DNA of 64,000 bases from Acidobacteriaceae bacterium (GCA_003134655.1 PLBY01000097.1:1-64000); one strand, 5' to 3'; numbered from the stretch's first letter, positions 9,042 through 18,299 are shown. The notes: generated by a model not told the origin, from the sequence alone. Numbers and translations are program-made.

Positions 9042-9132
9042 GCGGTCAAGAGGTATTCTAACGGGGGGATGCGGCGAGGGCAGGGTTGGTTTTGAGGTCC
9101 CGTTCCGCGGGGTCGCGATGCAAAATCCCAAC

Positions 9133-9195
9133 CCTTCGGCAAGCTCAGGGCAGGCTTTCTGGCGCAAAGGACGCGCGAGAAATGGGGCACCCGGC
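9133..9195. repeat. Dispersed repeat, gctcagggcaggctttc family (long copy)
   Basis: About 60 bases long, ending in the sequence gggcacccgg. It matches 51540-51601 over its whole length with a few changes and lies between the receptor gene and the DUF2127 gene. Confidence 0.75.
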
Positions 9196-9214
9196 GTCTT
9201 AGAGGCTTTTTCGA

Positions 9215-9673
9215 ATGAAATCATCCAACGACAGAGTTTTGCGTTTGATCGCGGTCTTCAAGTTTCTGAAGTCCGCAGCGTTGATTGCGCTCGGTGTGGG
9301 CGCGTTCAAATCTCTGCACAAAGACTTGGGCGGGTTGGCCGAGCACTGGGTGGAAGCGTTAAGGTTCGACCCCGGGAGCCGGTATGTGGTCATGTTTCTG
9401 GCGAAGGTGTCGAATCTGCATCCGGACCAGATCAAGAAACTGGGGCTGGTTAGCTTCTTGTATGCCGGGTTGTTCCTTGCTGAGGGGACGGGGTTGTGGC
9501 TGCAGAAACGGTGGGGGGAGTGGCTGACGGTGATCATCACCAGCAGCCTATTGCCGGTGGAGATCTATGAGATCTATCGGCATCCGAGTGCGGTGAAGGT
9601 GGCATTGCTTGCGTTGAATCTCGGAATTGTGGTGTACCTGATTTACAGAATTCGCGGCGCCGGAAAGAACTAA
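9215..9673 (+). CDS. DUF2127 family membrane protein
   Basis: 152-residue integral membrane protein of unknown function. Hydrophobic segments lie at about 8-28, 72-95, 100-116 and 126-146, with the family-typical segment LWLQKRWGEWLTVIITSS followed by LLPVEIYEIYRHPS. The start at 9215 gives MKSSNDRVLRLI, a short basic N-terminus entering the first helix. It is divergent from the TonB-dependent receptor gene, with about 170 bases between the two starts. Nothing in the context suggests a role. Confidence 0.8.
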   Translation: MKSSNDRVLRLIAVFKFLKSAALIALGVGAFKSLHKDLGGLAEHWVEALRFDPGSRYVVMFLAKVSNLHPDQIKKLGLVSFLYAGLFLAEGTGLWLQKRWGEWLTVIITSSLLPVEIYEIYRHPSAVKVALLALNLGIVVYLIYRIRGAGKN

Positions 9674-10184
9674 GCCGGGCGCCTGAACCGTCTGCTGAAA
9701 AACTCGGTTGCGGCCAGCCGATATGAACGGCGTTGCGATCCCCGGAAGGGCGTTCATTGACGACGCGCAAAAGAACGAGTTCATTCGGTTGTGTGAACAA
9801 CACGTTCAGGTCGCACGGCACGGCTGACTGCCTTCCCTCTGACCAGGTGCGTGCCCGCTTCGTGCGGCGAGTGTGAGCTCCGGGAGAGCAAATCCAATCT
9901 TCAGTGTGCAATCCAAACCCGCATAAACACTAACGTTTCTCAATTGTCTGCCTTCTTCACGAATACAAGAATCCATAATTTCTGAAGCATGGTTTTCCAA
10001 ATTTGGAAAGCGAAACACCATCACAGTGTGGGCAGCTGTATATACCAAATGCACTTGCTAGAGATCTGTTATGGAGTCACACGTGCGACGGGTTGTCGCG
10101 TAGCTGTTGGGGCCATGTCTCGCAGGAAATACATGAGTGCAGTGTTTCCTGTAGAGCGACCCGAACTGTCAGGAGTGAATAATC
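9674..10184. other. Intergenic region upstream of the large receptor gene
   Basis: 510 bases, less GC-rich than the surrounding genes. A 34-codon open frame at 9723-9827 is present but has no support. The region probably holds the promoter of the gene at 10185; I could not fix -35/-10 boxes with confidence. Confidence 0.4.
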
Positions 10185-13100
10185 ATGAAGCGAGGCGTGC
10201 GGTATTTCAAGTCCCTGAGATTTTCGATTTTGTTGTTCAGCTTGCTGACGTTATGCGTCGGCATTACCTTCGGCCAGGCGATCAGCGGGAACCTGGTGGG
10301 CACAATATCCGATCCGACCGGCGCAGTGGTGGCCAACGCAGAGGTGACCGCGACCAACGTTGGCACGAGCGCTTCGGTTGTGACCCACACCAACTCAACC
10401 GGTGAATATCGATTCGACAATCTTCCGGTGGGAGCTTACAAGATAACGGTGAAAGCCACGGGCTTCCGCACCGTCATTGAGCAAACAGATGTGGAACTGA
10501 ACAAAACCGGCACTCGTAATGCCCGCGTGACGCCGGGTGCAACCAGCGAGACGGTGGAAGTTACGGGTGCGGCGCCGACGATCGACACCACTACCGCACA
10601 GTTGCAATCTACATTCGATCCTCAATATTCCCAGGATCTCGGCCTCACATCCGCAGGAGGCGCAGGCGCTGGTGTTTTGAATCTTTCGTTGCTTACCCCG
10701 GGTGTTACCAACGGCAGCGCGATGGGAGATGGGGTCGGTCCGTCGGTGGGAGGTCAGCGTCCAAGGGACAATAACTTTACAGTTGAGGGCGTTGACAACA
10801 ACAACAAGTCCGTTACCGGAGCGCTGATTACAGTTCCCCCGGAAGCTGTCGAGAACTTTACTTTACTTTCCAACCAGTTCAATTCTGAGTTCGGGCACTC
10901 TTCCGGTGGCCAATTCAATACGACCGTCAAGAGCGGCACAAACAGCTTTCATGGTTCCGCATACGAATACTTTCGAAATCGTAATCTGAACGCTGTGGAC
11001 CAAACCTGGGTGCAGCAGGGGCTGACGTCGAATCCTCGGTTTGACGCCAATCGTTTCGGCGGCACCCTTGGCGGACCGATCATCAAGAACAAGCTTTTCT
11101 TCTTCACGAATTTTGAGCGCAACCCAGTCGGTTTCATCTCAGTCGGCGGCGGTGCCGTACAGGCTCCGACTGCGGCCGGCCTCGCGGCCATGAACGCCGA
11201 TCCGAATCTCAATGCCACGAACTTTGGGATCTTTCAGAAGTACGTTCCGCTGGCCACGACCCCATCCGGTTGCATCACCTACAACGGGACGACGAACAGC
11301 GGATCGACACAGTTAGGAACCAATCCTTACAGTGCGCCCGCGAATGGAACCTGTGCTGCCGGAAGTGTGGAAGTCGGAAACGTTCCGATCGTTCCTGCGG
11401 CCTGGCAGAGCTGGACAAATTTTGTCCAGAGCGTGGATTACAACATGTCGGACAAGGACCAGATTCGAGGACGCTTTATCTACAACAAGGAGAACTTGCT
11501 GGACAATGCCGCGCAGCTGGGAACTTTCTTCGCGCCGTATTCGATCACGTACGAATTGATCAATGCGAGCGAATACCACACCTTTACGCCCAACGTAACG
11601 AATGAGTTCCGCGTGGGTTTCAACCGCTTTGATGAGAACATCCCGGCAGGCAACTTCAGCTACCCGGGATTGGATCAGTTTCCGAACATCACCCTCTTCG
11701 ATCTCGGCAATGGCCTGAACGTCGGACCAGATGGAAACGCACCTCAGTTCACGATTCAGAACTTTTACCAGTTTGTGGACAACGTCAGCATCGTAAAAGG
11801 CAAACACACCTTGAAGGTTGGCGGAGAATACCGCTGGTATATTTCACCGCAGGGTTTTACGCAACGCTCTCGCGGCGACTATGAGTACAACGCAACGCAG
11901 GTGTTCCTGGAAGACCTGGCGCCGGACAATTTCGGACAACGTAGTACGGGGTCGAGCACCTATTATGGCAACGACAAGGCGGTTTACTTTTATGTCAACG
12001 ACACATGGCGCGTGACTCAGCATTTGAGTCTGAACGCGGGCGTTCGTTACGAGTACACCACTACGCCGATCGGTGAAAACCGGCAGATCCTCAACGCCAT
12101 TTCCAATACGCCGAGCATCCTGGTTCCGCAGGCCGGAAATCAGCCACTTGTCTTTGGCAAGGTCCAGCCTGCCAAGAACAATTGGGCGCCTCGCATAGGT
12201 TTTGCGTATTCCCCCGGCAGCAGCGGGAGTACGTCAATCCGGGCTGGCTTTGGCATGGCCTATGACACTCTTTACGACAACATTGGCAGCTTAGCGGTCC
12301 CCCCGCAAATCGGTTCTACCGAGAACGTGGCGGCTGGGTTGCTACCACCGAACGTGGCTCCGCTGACTCCCAACTTCTTGTCGAACGGGGGCCTTCCGCC
12401 TGGTGGTGGCAGCGGCATCACGATTCTGACCAAGCCTGACGCGCTTGCGAATACTGCGAACTGGCTTCCGGGGAAGGAGCAGGATCCCTACTCGATTAAC
12501 TGGAACTTCGGAGTGCAGCACGCCTTCGGCAAGAATTACTCCGCCGAAATCAACTATGTGGGCACTCGCGGAGTTCACCTGCCCTTGCAGGACATCATCA
12601 ATCTGGCATCGGTCGTCACTCCCACGACGGCCTTGCCGACTTACCTCCAGGCTCCAGACCAGGCGACACTGGATGCTCTGCCGAACAGTCTCGATACCTT
12701 GTTCGCATTGCAAGCGGCCAACATCGAACCGGCGAACTACGTCAATGCTGGATTTGGCAATGCGATCACTGCTTTTGTCCCGCGTGGCCAGTCCTCCTAC
12801 AACGGATTGCAGGCCGGACTTAGTCGCAGGTTCAGCCATGGTCTGACCTTCCAGAGCGCCTACACCTGGAGCCATACCATCGATAACAGCACCGCGGACT
12901 TCCATACGACCGACATCACGCCTCGTCGGCCGCAGGATTTCTTCAACTTCGCTCCAGAAAAAGCGAACTCGGCTCTCGACCGTGCTCAGCGCTTCACCTT
13001 GGCGATCGTTTACGAGTTGCCGTATTTCAAGGGCGGCAACTGGATGATGAAGAATATCGTCGGCAATTGGACTTTCAGCCCGGTCTATACATTCGAGACT

Positions 13101-13631
13101 GGCGAGTGGGTCACAGTTCAGGCGCAGCAAGACGCGAACCTGAACGGCGATTCCGCTGGGGATCGAGCAATCTTCAATCCGGCTGGGGTTCGAGGAACGG
13201 GCACCGACGTTTCACCACTGACGGCTGTTTCGGGGCCGAATACCGGCTCGGTTGTGGCCTATGTGGCCAACAATCCTAACGCCCAATTCATCCGAACCGG
13301 TTTGGGCGCAATGCCCAACTCGGGTCGAAACACCTTGCAAACACCGGGGACCAACAACTTCGACTTAGGAATCTACAAGGACCTCGGTATCACCGAAACC
13401 ATGAAGTTCCGGTTCGGCGCCCAGTTCGGCAACATCATCAACCATGCTCAGTTCATTCCTGGAAGCAATCCGGGCTTTGGCTTGGGAGTGAACGACGTGA
13501 ACGGCTTTGCTTCGGTGGGAACCGGTTATAAAGCCTTCGTCACGCCTGGGGATGCAAACTTCAATAATCCCAGGGCCGTGTTTGCAAGCAATGCACGCAC
13601 GATTGCATTGATTGCAAAGTTCTCGTTCTAG
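10185..13631 (+). CDS. Oar-like TonB-dependent receptor with carboxypeptidase-regulatory domain
   Basis: 1148-residue outer-membrane receptor. Residues 1-31 are a signal peptide ending at FGQA. A carboxypeptidase-regulatory domain follows (about 33-115, GTISDPTGAVVANAEVTATN), then a plug domain (about 130-245, with RPRDNNFTVEGVDNNNKSVTG) and a beta barrel that ends in the expected aromatic residue (IALIAKFSF). The ATG has AGGAGTG upstream. Length and layout are those of the acidobacterial Oar group. It is transcribed alone and closed by a strong terminator at 13656. Ligand unknown. Its GC content is a little lower than the neighbouring genes, perhaps reflecting high expression. Confidence 0.9.
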   Translation: MKRGVRYFKSLRFSILLFSLLTLCVGITFGQAISGNLVGTISDPTGAVVANAEVTATNVGTSASVVTHTNSTGEYRFDNLPVGAYKITVKATGFRTVIEQTDVELNKTGTRNARVTPGATSETVEVTGAAPTIDTTTAQLQSTFDPQYSQDLGLTSAGGAGAGVLNLSLLTPGVTNGSAMGDGVGPSVGGQRPRDNNFTVEGVDNNNKSVTGALITVPPEAVENFTLLSNQFNSEFGHSSGGQFNTTVKSGTNSFHGSAYEYFRNRNLNAVDQTWVQQGLTSNPRFDANRFGGTLGGPIIKNKLFFFTNFERNPVGFISVGGGAVQAPTAAGLAAMNADPNLNATNFGIFQKYVPLATTPSGCITYNGTTNSGSTQLGTNPYSAPANGTCAAGSVEVGNVPIVPAAWQSWTNFVQSVDYNMSDKDQIRGRFIYNKENLLDNAAQLGTFFAPYSITYELINASEYHTFTPNVTNEFRVGFNRFDENIPAGNFSYPGLDQFPNITLFDLGNGLNVGPDGNAPQFTIQNFYQFVDNVSIVKGKHTLKVGGEYRWYISPQGFTQRSRGDYEYNATQVFLEDLAPDNFGQRSTGSSTYYGNDKAVYFYVNDTWRVTQHLSLNAGVRYEYTTTPIGENRQILNAISNTPSILVPQAGNQPLVFGKVQPAKNNWAPRIGFAYSPGSSGSTSIRAGFGMAYDTLYDNIGSLAVPPQIGSTENVAAGLLPPNVAPLTPNFLSNGGLPPGGGSGITILTKPDALANTANWLPGKEQDPYSINWNFGVQHAFGKNYSAEINYVGTRGVHLPLQDIINLASVVTPTTALPTYLQAPDQATLDALPNSLDTLFALQAANIEPANYVNAGFGNAITAFVPRGQSSYNGLQAGLSRRFSHGLTFQSAYTWSHTIDNSTADFHTTDITPRRPQDFFNFAPEKANSALDRAQRFTLAIVYELPYFKGGNWMMKNIVGNWTFSPVYTFETGEWVTVQAQQDANLNGDSAGDRAIFNPAGVRGTGTDVSPLTAVSGPNTGSVVAYVANNPNAQFIRTGLGAMPNSGRNTLQTPGTNNFDLGIYKDLGITETMKFRFGAQFGNIINHAQFIPGSNPGFGLGVNDVNGFASVGTGYKAFVTPGDANFNNPRAVFASNARTIALIAKFSF

Positions 13632-13655
13632 AGTACGAACTCAATCCCAAAGGAT

Positions 13656-13683
13656 CGGGGCCGATGTCTGGCCCCGTTTTTTT
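13656..13683 (+). terminator. Rho-independent terminator
   Basis: Perfect seven-base-pair stem cggggcc/ggccccg with a seven-base loop, then seven T residues, 25 bases after the receptor stop codon. Confidence 0.9.
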
Positions 13684-13915
13684 ATTTCTGCCGGAAGGAC
13701 TCCCAGGTAACCAGAGGAGGACAAACTGGTCAGAGGTTTTCCGTTCAAGTCGGTGAGCGTACCGCTGTAGTTCACCAGTTTTGGTACGACGGTGCCACTT
13801 GTGATGGTTGAGGTTGACGCTCCAGCGGCGGCGGCTTGTTGCGCTAAACCGGCGACCGGAAACTGCATACTGCCGCAATCAGGCTAAGCCTGAGCCCCAG
13901 GTATTTGCTGATCAT
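13684..13915 (-). pseudogene. Decayed 5' end of a secreted acidobacterial protein gene
   Basis: On the minus strand an ATG at 13915 with GGAGAAG upstream starts a signal-peptide-like frame (MISKYLGLRLSLIAAVCS) that stops after 23 codons. The neighbouring frame continues with FPVAGLAQQAAAAG and then VPKLVNYSGTLTDLNGKPLT. The latter resembles the N-terminal block of a secreted protein family widespread in acidobacteria (recall, not checked). The family match is lost after about residue 60 and the frame runs into the receptor terminator. So there is a frameshift in the signal peptide and a truncation. Confidence 0.55.
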
Positions 13916-14537
13916 AGTCTTCTCCAGTTCTGTGTTTGGTTATGCCGACGGGGGGCGTGCGGCGGTTGCAGTGGTTCGAGGTAACGCCTGTTCCTCTCGC
14001 GGGGGAAGCGATGGGGCGGGCCGCGCTAAAGCAGCGCAGGCCGCCCGTTCTGCACGCGCATCAGGGCAGGGGCGAACGCGAATACGAAAGCGGCGAACAT
14101 CAGCAGTCGACGTAACTTTGGGTTGTCATTTTTCTTACTTCTGCGTCGTTGTTGATTGATCGTCCGGGAACCCTGAGCCGGAGTTCACGACCGCGAGTTC
14201 CCCCCGAAACTCGTGGCCGGCGGAGCATCGGCCATCTATCCAGTAATGTGAAAAGCGTCCGACAATTGGCTCATTTGGGCGCAAGAAATTTGTTTCCCTG
14301 TTACAACCCTCGCATTCTGGTCCGAGCTTGTCCTGTGGGCCCACGGTTTCGTAGAGCGCGATGCTGTCGGGAGGATGCCTATTTTCCCGTCGAGCGGGAC
14401 GATTTGCGTCTGCTGGGTGCGGATCTGCCAAAGGCAACGGCCGGGTGTCTCACGGGTAGCCTTCGGTGTGATGTTCGGTCAGACGAACGCATGCCCAGTG
14501 GGATGGAGAACGCTACCTCGGCAAGAACTTCTTTGCT
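13916..14537. other. Intergenic region without a certain gene
   Basis: About 620 bases. A 100-codon frame on the minus strand (14437 to 14135) contains a CEGC motif and the stretch HYWIDGRCSAGHEFRGE, but it has no clear ribosome binding site and I cannot assign it. No repeats or RNA gene seen. Confidence 0.35.
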
Positions 14538-14954
14538 CTATGTTTTGGTGGCGAGGTACTGGCAGACGCGCACGATGGTGTCGCGTTGGCCCTCGTTGAG
14601 GGTGAGGAATTCGAATCCGTAGCGGAGGCCCTGGCGGTAGCGGACGATGGCGCGGACCTTGATGGGATAGGGCGTGAGAGGCAGGGGGATTTCGAGAGTG
14701 ACGATCTCGCCGGTTTCGAGGCTGCCGGTGAGGGTGGCGCCGATGCCGTCCTGGCCCATTTCGGTGGAGCGTCCCCAGCACGTGCGGAACTCTCCGGCTT
14801 GAAACATTTTGACTTGCAGGCGTACGTCGATGACGAAGCGGGGGAAGCGGCGGGTGAAAGCGACCTTGCCGGCAGGAGCATTACCGGGCGCACGTGTGCC
14901 GCTTCCGGTGTCGGCGGCAGCGGCGGCGGCTTGGGCTTTTTCGTCTTTACTCAT
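14538..14954 (-). CDS. PilZ domain protein
   Basis: 138-residue cytoplasmic protein made of a PilZ domain, the family that binds cyclic di-GMP. After an Ala-rich start of about 32 residues come the binding-site arginines in RRFPRFVIDV (about 35-44) and the strand GRSTEMGQDGIGATL, standing where [D/N]xSxxG is usual, so the second half of the ligand site is altered. The end YGFEFLTLNEGQRDTI is typical. The ATG at 14954 lies right after a series of short tandem repeats that resemble its own start region. A second PilZ gene is at 52851. Binding to c-di-GMP is inference. Confidence 0.8.
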   Translation of the reverse strand: MSKDEKAQAAAAAADTGSGTRAPGNAPAGKVAFTRRFPRFVIDVRLQVKMFQAGEFRTCWGRSTEMGQDGIGATLTGSLETGEIVTLEIPLPLTPYPIKVRAIVRYRQGLRYGFEFLTLNEGQRDTIVRVCQYLATKT

Positions 14955-14955
14955 G

Positions 14956-15024
14956 ACTCATGCAAGTCTTCACTACGAATACAGGTCTTCACTCATGCAA
15001 ATCTTCACTTATGCAAATCTGCGG
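14956..15024. repeat. Short tandem repeats at the PilZ gene start
   Basis: Four imperfect copies of (a)ctcatgcaagtcttcact at about 14956-14974, 14980-14993, 14991-15009 and 15007-15024. Read on the minus strand they give repeated gtgaagacttgcatgag units just upstream of the PilZ ATG. Confidence 0.75.
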
Positions 15025-15049
15025 CGATCGTCAGCCGCGGTGCCATGCG

Positions 15050-15520
15050 CTAATTGCCGTGCAGCAGGTAGCCAGGTTCGAGCGGCAGTTTGCCGGCGAC
15101 CTTAACGACCGCGACGCTGCTATTGATGGCGTACACGTCCACGACGCCAACGGCGCCGGGGATGGAAGCTACCTTGTTGACCAGATCCTCATCGGAATCG
15201 ACGATCATGACGGCGGGATGACCCATGCGCCCGTGATTGGCGGTAGCGATGAGTTCCTTCACCTGCGATTCCGGGAGTTCATAGACTCTTTCCAGAAAGA
15301 ACTTCATTTCCGGTACCGAGGGGTTCCGCATGATGAACGTGACGGATTTACCATCGGACCAGCGGTTGGTTTGGCCTTTGCAGACTTTTACAAGGTCCGG
15401 CAGGGTAATGGCGGACAGGGAGTTGGCCTTATTCGAGACCAGCGCGAGATCGCGCGCGGCTGCCAGCGAGACGCTGGCGGCGAGAAATAGACAGAGGGTT
15501 AGAGCTTTTCGGTGGAGCAC
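15050..15520 (-). CDS. Small periplasmic substrate-binding-type protein (phosphate-binding-like)
   Basis: 156-residue exported protein. The GTG start at 15520 has GGGAGAA upstream and leads into a signal peptide (MLHRKALTLCLFLAASVSLAAA). The mature part contains LPDLVKVCKGQTNRWSDGKS and a final GVVDVYAINSSVAVVKVAGK, a pattern seen in short PstS-like (PBP2 type) domain proteins in which the GxxxW.DG segment forms part of the ligand loop. At about half the length of true phosphate-binding proteins it may be a single-lobe relative. No transporter genes are adjacent. The annotation as a binding protein is moderately sure; the ligand is unknown. Confidence 0.65.
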   Translation of the reverse strand: MLHRKALTLCLFLAASVSLAAARDLALVSNKANSLSAITLPDLVKVCKGQTNRWSDGKSVTFIMRNPSVPEMKFFLERVYELPESQVKELIATANHGRMGHPAVMIVDSDEDLVNKVASIPGAVGVVDVYAINSSVAVVKVAGKLPLEPGYLLHGN

Positions 15521-15854
15521 ACGCTTTTCTCCCGCAAGGCAGAATCGGCCTTGCGGTAATTTTCAGCGAAAAGGGTCACCGGCTCAACGTAACTAAGGTC
15601 ACGTATCTCCAGGGGCTGCGGAAAAACGCGCCCATCACGAGTCAATCGACCACAGGGGCTGAAGCCCACATTGATTCCACATGCTTTACGCGGCCCTGGA
15701 AGGGCCGCTCTTCCACGTTGGTGCACGCATTTTTAGTTTTTCCGCAACCTCCTAAGTTAAGAGCGAGGGCTCAGGAGCGCGAGGGGAGGCGTGCTTTTCA
15801 CGAAACCGCCAGGCCGTGGGTTGCGTACCTGAGAGTGGAGTCAGGGGAGGGTGT
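15521..15854. other. Intergenic region with dispersed repeat
   Basis: No gene. Contains the repeat at 15648-15717 and otherwise unremarkable sequence, plus the ribosome binding site for the gene at 15855. Confidence 0.5.
15648..15717. repeat. Dispersed repeat, ggggctgaagccc / cggccctgaagggccg family
   Basis: Two palindromic halves joined by a short AT-richer linker. Copies: 24930-24998 (very close) and 52001-52065 (diverged linker). Confidence 0.8.
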
Positions 15855-16334
15855 ATGTTCTGCAACCGGTGCGGAACGGAGACGCAGGCCGGATTTGTGG
15901 TGTGTCCCAAGTGCGGGCGGAGAATTGGAGATCCGGTCAGCGGGGTAGCGCAATCGCGGCTGGAGCGGCATCTGCGCACGCTAGGGACGCTGTGGATGGC
16001 GATCGGGGGGCTGTTTTTGATCCCGGCGGCGGGGTTAATGGTGTTTGGGCGCAGCCTGCATTTCATGATGCACGAGCAAGAGCCGTGGCCGGGAGTGTGG
16101 GAGGTTCTGCTTACCCTGGCGAGCGGTACGTTGTTGATTCTGGCGGCCGGGGGAGTCTGCGTGGGCCTGGGACTGATGCAGCGGGCGCCCTGGGCGCGAA
16201 CGGCGGCTATCATCATGGGAGTGCTGGCGCTGTTTCATCCGCCATTGGGGACGGCGCTGGGCGTGTATTCGTTGTGGGTGCTGCTGGCGGATGAGGGCGG
16301 GAATGAATACCAGTATTTGGCGGGCGCGGAGTAG
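15855..16334 (+). CDS. Zinc-ribbon membrane protein
   Basis: 159-residue protein. The N-terminus MFCNRCGTETQAGFVVCPKC is a zinc ribbon with two CxxC pairs at about 3-6 and 17-20. Four hydrophobic segments follow (about 45-70, 80-100, 104-125 and 128-145), so it is an inner-membrane protein with a cytoplasmic ribbon. The ATG is preceded by GGGGAGG at a good distance. This layout (zinc ribbon then membrane helices) is common in acidobacteria and has no known role. No operon partners are evident. Confidence 0.75.
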   Translation: MFCNRCGTETQAGFVVCPKCGRRIGDPVSGVAQSRLERHLRTLGTLWMAIGGLFLIPAAGLMVFGRSLHFMMHEQEPWPGVWEVLLTLASGTLLILAAGGVCVGLGLMQRAPWARTAAIIMGVLALFHPPLGTALGVYSLWVLLADEGGNEYQYLAGAE

Positions 16335-16473
16335 GAGGATTGCTGGTCTGTTGTGAAAAAACTAAACCCTTTGGGCGGAGAATTCATCTCAAGGGAACAC
16401 CGGTTGATGGGGCTTGGCAAGGTGTCGGCAATCGGTTAGGCTATGCCTTCTCATCATTCGAGGTCTTTCCCCC

Positions 16474-16686
16474 ATGACCAATCGTGTCAGCTACGCTCCG
16501 CAGGACTTCCAGAAGATGTGCAAGCAGGCAGAGAGAGACCACGAGTCAAAGAAACTGGTAGTGCTGATGGAACGCGTGAAGCGTCAGATCGCGGAGCGCG
16601 ACAACCCCGGACGAGTGGGGGAGCCGTCGAGCAGTGCTTCCGGTTTGTTGCGGCTGCCCAGCCGCTCGGCTCCGTTTGAGAGATAA
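16474..16686 (+). CDS. Small hypothetical protein
   Basis: 70 residues, starting MTNRVSYAPQDFQKMCKQ. The first 45 residues are charged and helical (KKLVVLMERVKRQIAERD), the rest is Ser/Arg/Pro-rich. GAGG lies eleven bases before the ATG. No domain recognised and no membrane segment. It lies between the zinc-ribbon gene and a SnoaL-like gene on the same strand, with about 140-160 bases on either side, so it is probably transcribed alone. Likely a real small gene because the N-terminal half has good codon use, but unsupported by homology I can recall. Confidence 0.5.
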   Translation: MTNRVSYAPQDFQKMCKQAERDHESKKLVVLMERVKRQIAERDNPGRVGEPSSSASGLLRLPSRSAPFER

Positions 16687-16848
16687 CTGCCGTATCGATT
16701 TTTCTCCCATCCAATTTTTGAATGGGCGCGCAGAAAACTTTTCTCTTTCCATAAGTTGGTTTTGCGCTAGAATGAGCGGGCTTTTCCGGTTGGCTCGGCT
16801 TCTGGCCAAGCAGAGTTCAGCCGTGTGCCTTCCCCCAGGAGGTAGTAG

Positions 16849-17292
16849 ATGTACCGGCCTTACACGAGTCCCTTAGGGGACTCTCGTCCCTTCCGTGATG
16901 TTGAGTCCCAACTGCGCGACCTAACCCAAGATTTCGCCATGTCGTTCAATACTGGAAACTACGATCAGGCTGCAGGGCTGTTCGCGACTGACGGCGAGTT
17001 GATGGCCCCGCACCATGAAGGAGCGTACGGGCAAAAAGCTGTGGAGCGATTGCTGCGCCAGTTGGGTGAGTTGGGGTACGGCGATCTGCGCATGGAAACC
17101 GCGCGGGTGGAATATTCCGGCGATATGGCGATGGAGATCGGACGCTTCTCAGTCGTGGTGCGCAAGGCCGACGGCTCTATGGTGGCAGAGCGCGGGAAGT
17201 ATGTGAAGGTATGGCGGAGGCTGGGCGTGTGGCGACTGGTGGCCGACTGCTGGAGCCGGACTCCGCTGGCCGTGAGTGAACGCGCTGCGTAG
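16849..17292 (+). CDS. SnoaL/DUF4440-like protein (NTF2 fold)
   Basis: 147-residue cytoplasmic protein. From about residue 20 it follows the NTF2-like pattern: a helix (LRDLTQDFAMSFNTGNYDQA), then AAGLFATDGELMAPHHEGAYG and KAVERLLRQ, then beta strands ending in VWRLVADCWS. Proteins of this type include polyketide cyclases and ketosteroid-isomerase-like enzymes, but most in this subgroup have no known substrate. The ATG follows CAGGAGG. There are no catalytic residues I can point to with confidence. It appears to be its own unit. Confidence 0.75.
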   Translation: MYRPYTSPLGDSRPFRDVESQLRDLTQDFAMSFNTGNYDQAAGLFATDGELMAPHHEGAYGQKAVERLLRQLGELGYGDLRMETARVEYSGDMAMEIGRFSVVVRKADGSMVAERGKYVKVWRRLGVWRLVADCWSRTPLAVSERAA

Positions 17293-17376
17293 GGTTGGGA
17301 TGGAAGCGTCGCAGGTTTCGTCCGCTGCGGAATCGACATCTGCACTTGCGGGAGGCGGGAGCGCAGGATACGGTTC

Positions 17377-17559
17377 GTGGGTATGAGCCAGGAACAAACA
17401 ACGGCACCGGTAGCGAGTGAGAGCGGACATGGGGCGGGAGTGAAGTCGGCCGATCCGGGGCAGTATTGTCCGAACTGCTCGTCGAAGTTGCGGGAGAGCC
17501 GGTGCAAGATGAAGTGTCCGCAGTGTGGGTTTTATTTGAGCTGCTCGGATTTCTATTGA
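17377..17559 (+). CDS. Small zinc-ribbon protein
   Basis: 60 residues, ending in [21 protein letters not shown] and [10 protein letters not shown]: two CxxC pairs that should bind one zinc ion, plus extra cysteines. The first 25 residues are polar. GTG at 17377 has AGGA eight bases upstream; an in-frame ATG at 17383 would be too far from it, so the GTG is preferred. It ends just before a 37-base dispersed repeat. A role in nucleic-acid or protein binding is possible, but there is no evidence for one. Confidence 0.6.
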   Translation: MGMSQEQTTAPVASESGHGAGVKSADPGQYCPNCSSKLRESRCKMKCPQCGFYLSCSDFY

Positions 17560-17560
17560 A

Positions 17561-17597
17561 AAGGCAGTACTCAGTACTCGGTACTCAGTACTCAGTT
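17561..17597. repeat. Dispersed repeat with internal tandem tactcagtactc units
   Basis: Identical to 2966-3002 over 37 bases; it starts directly after the stop codon of the zinc-ribbon gene. Confidence 0.85.
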
Positions 17598-17720
17598 GTC
17601 TTCTGCTTAACCTCCGTCTTCGGGATCAATTTGGTCCATTCTGGGGCTGCTGTCCTGACAGGTCTGCTGGGTTCCGACTACAATTAGGCGAGCTTCAGAG
17701 ATCATAGCTAGGAGACGATC

Positions 17721-18143
17721 ATGCAACGGAAGGCTAGTGCGGTTTGGAAGGGCGGGTTGAAGGATGGGAAGGGCTCGATTTCGGCGCCGGGTGGGGTGCT
17801 GAACAATACTCCGTATTCGTTTACGACGCGGTTTGAGAATGCTCCGGGGACGAATCCCGAAGAGTTGATTGCGGCGGCGCATGCGGGATGCTTTTCGATG
17901 GCGCTGTCGGCGCAGCTGGGCGGGGCGAATCTGACTCCGGAGAGCATTTCGACTTCGGTCACGCTTTCGCTCGACAAGCTGGATTCGGGATGGACGATTA
18001 CGGCGAGCCACATTGATGTGGTGGGGAAAGTGCCAGGCGCGGATGCGGCGGCGTTTCAGAAGTATGCGGAGGCGGCGGAGAAGGGATGTCCGGTGTCGAA
18101 GGTGTTGAATGCGAAGATTACGATGACGGCGAAGCTGGAGTAG
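17721..18143 (+). CDS. osmC: OsmC family peroxiredoxin
   Basis: 140-residue thiol peroxidase that reduces organic hydroperoxides in the cytoplasm. The two redox cysteines are present in the expected contexts: HAGCFSMALS (about 54) and EKGCPVSKVL (about 119). The N-terminal KASAVWKGGLKDGKGSIS and PYSFTTRFENAPGTNPEELI are family hallmarks and the length is normal. The ATG follows AGGAGACGATC. It stands alone upstream of the tRNA gene. Together with the superoxide dismutase at 5712 it adds to oxidative-stress defence, though the two are not linked. Confidence 0.9.
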   Translation: MQRKASAVWKGGLKDGKGSISAPGGVLNNTPYSFTTRFENAPGTNPEELIAAAHAGCFSMALSAQLGGANLTPESISTSVTLSLDKLDSGWTITASHIDVVGKVPGADAAAFQKYAEAAEKGCPVSKVLNAKITMTAKLE

Positions 18144-18299
18144 GGGCGGATTCAAAGGCATCAACCACTAAGGACACTAAGGATCACGAAGGAAAACCTT
18201 GCCTCGCTGGTTTGACAGGTGGCGTCGCGTCTGTAGAATAGACGTGTAGGTCTTCCTGACACGGCGACGATGGGTCGCTGCTGCAATGAAAGTCCACTT

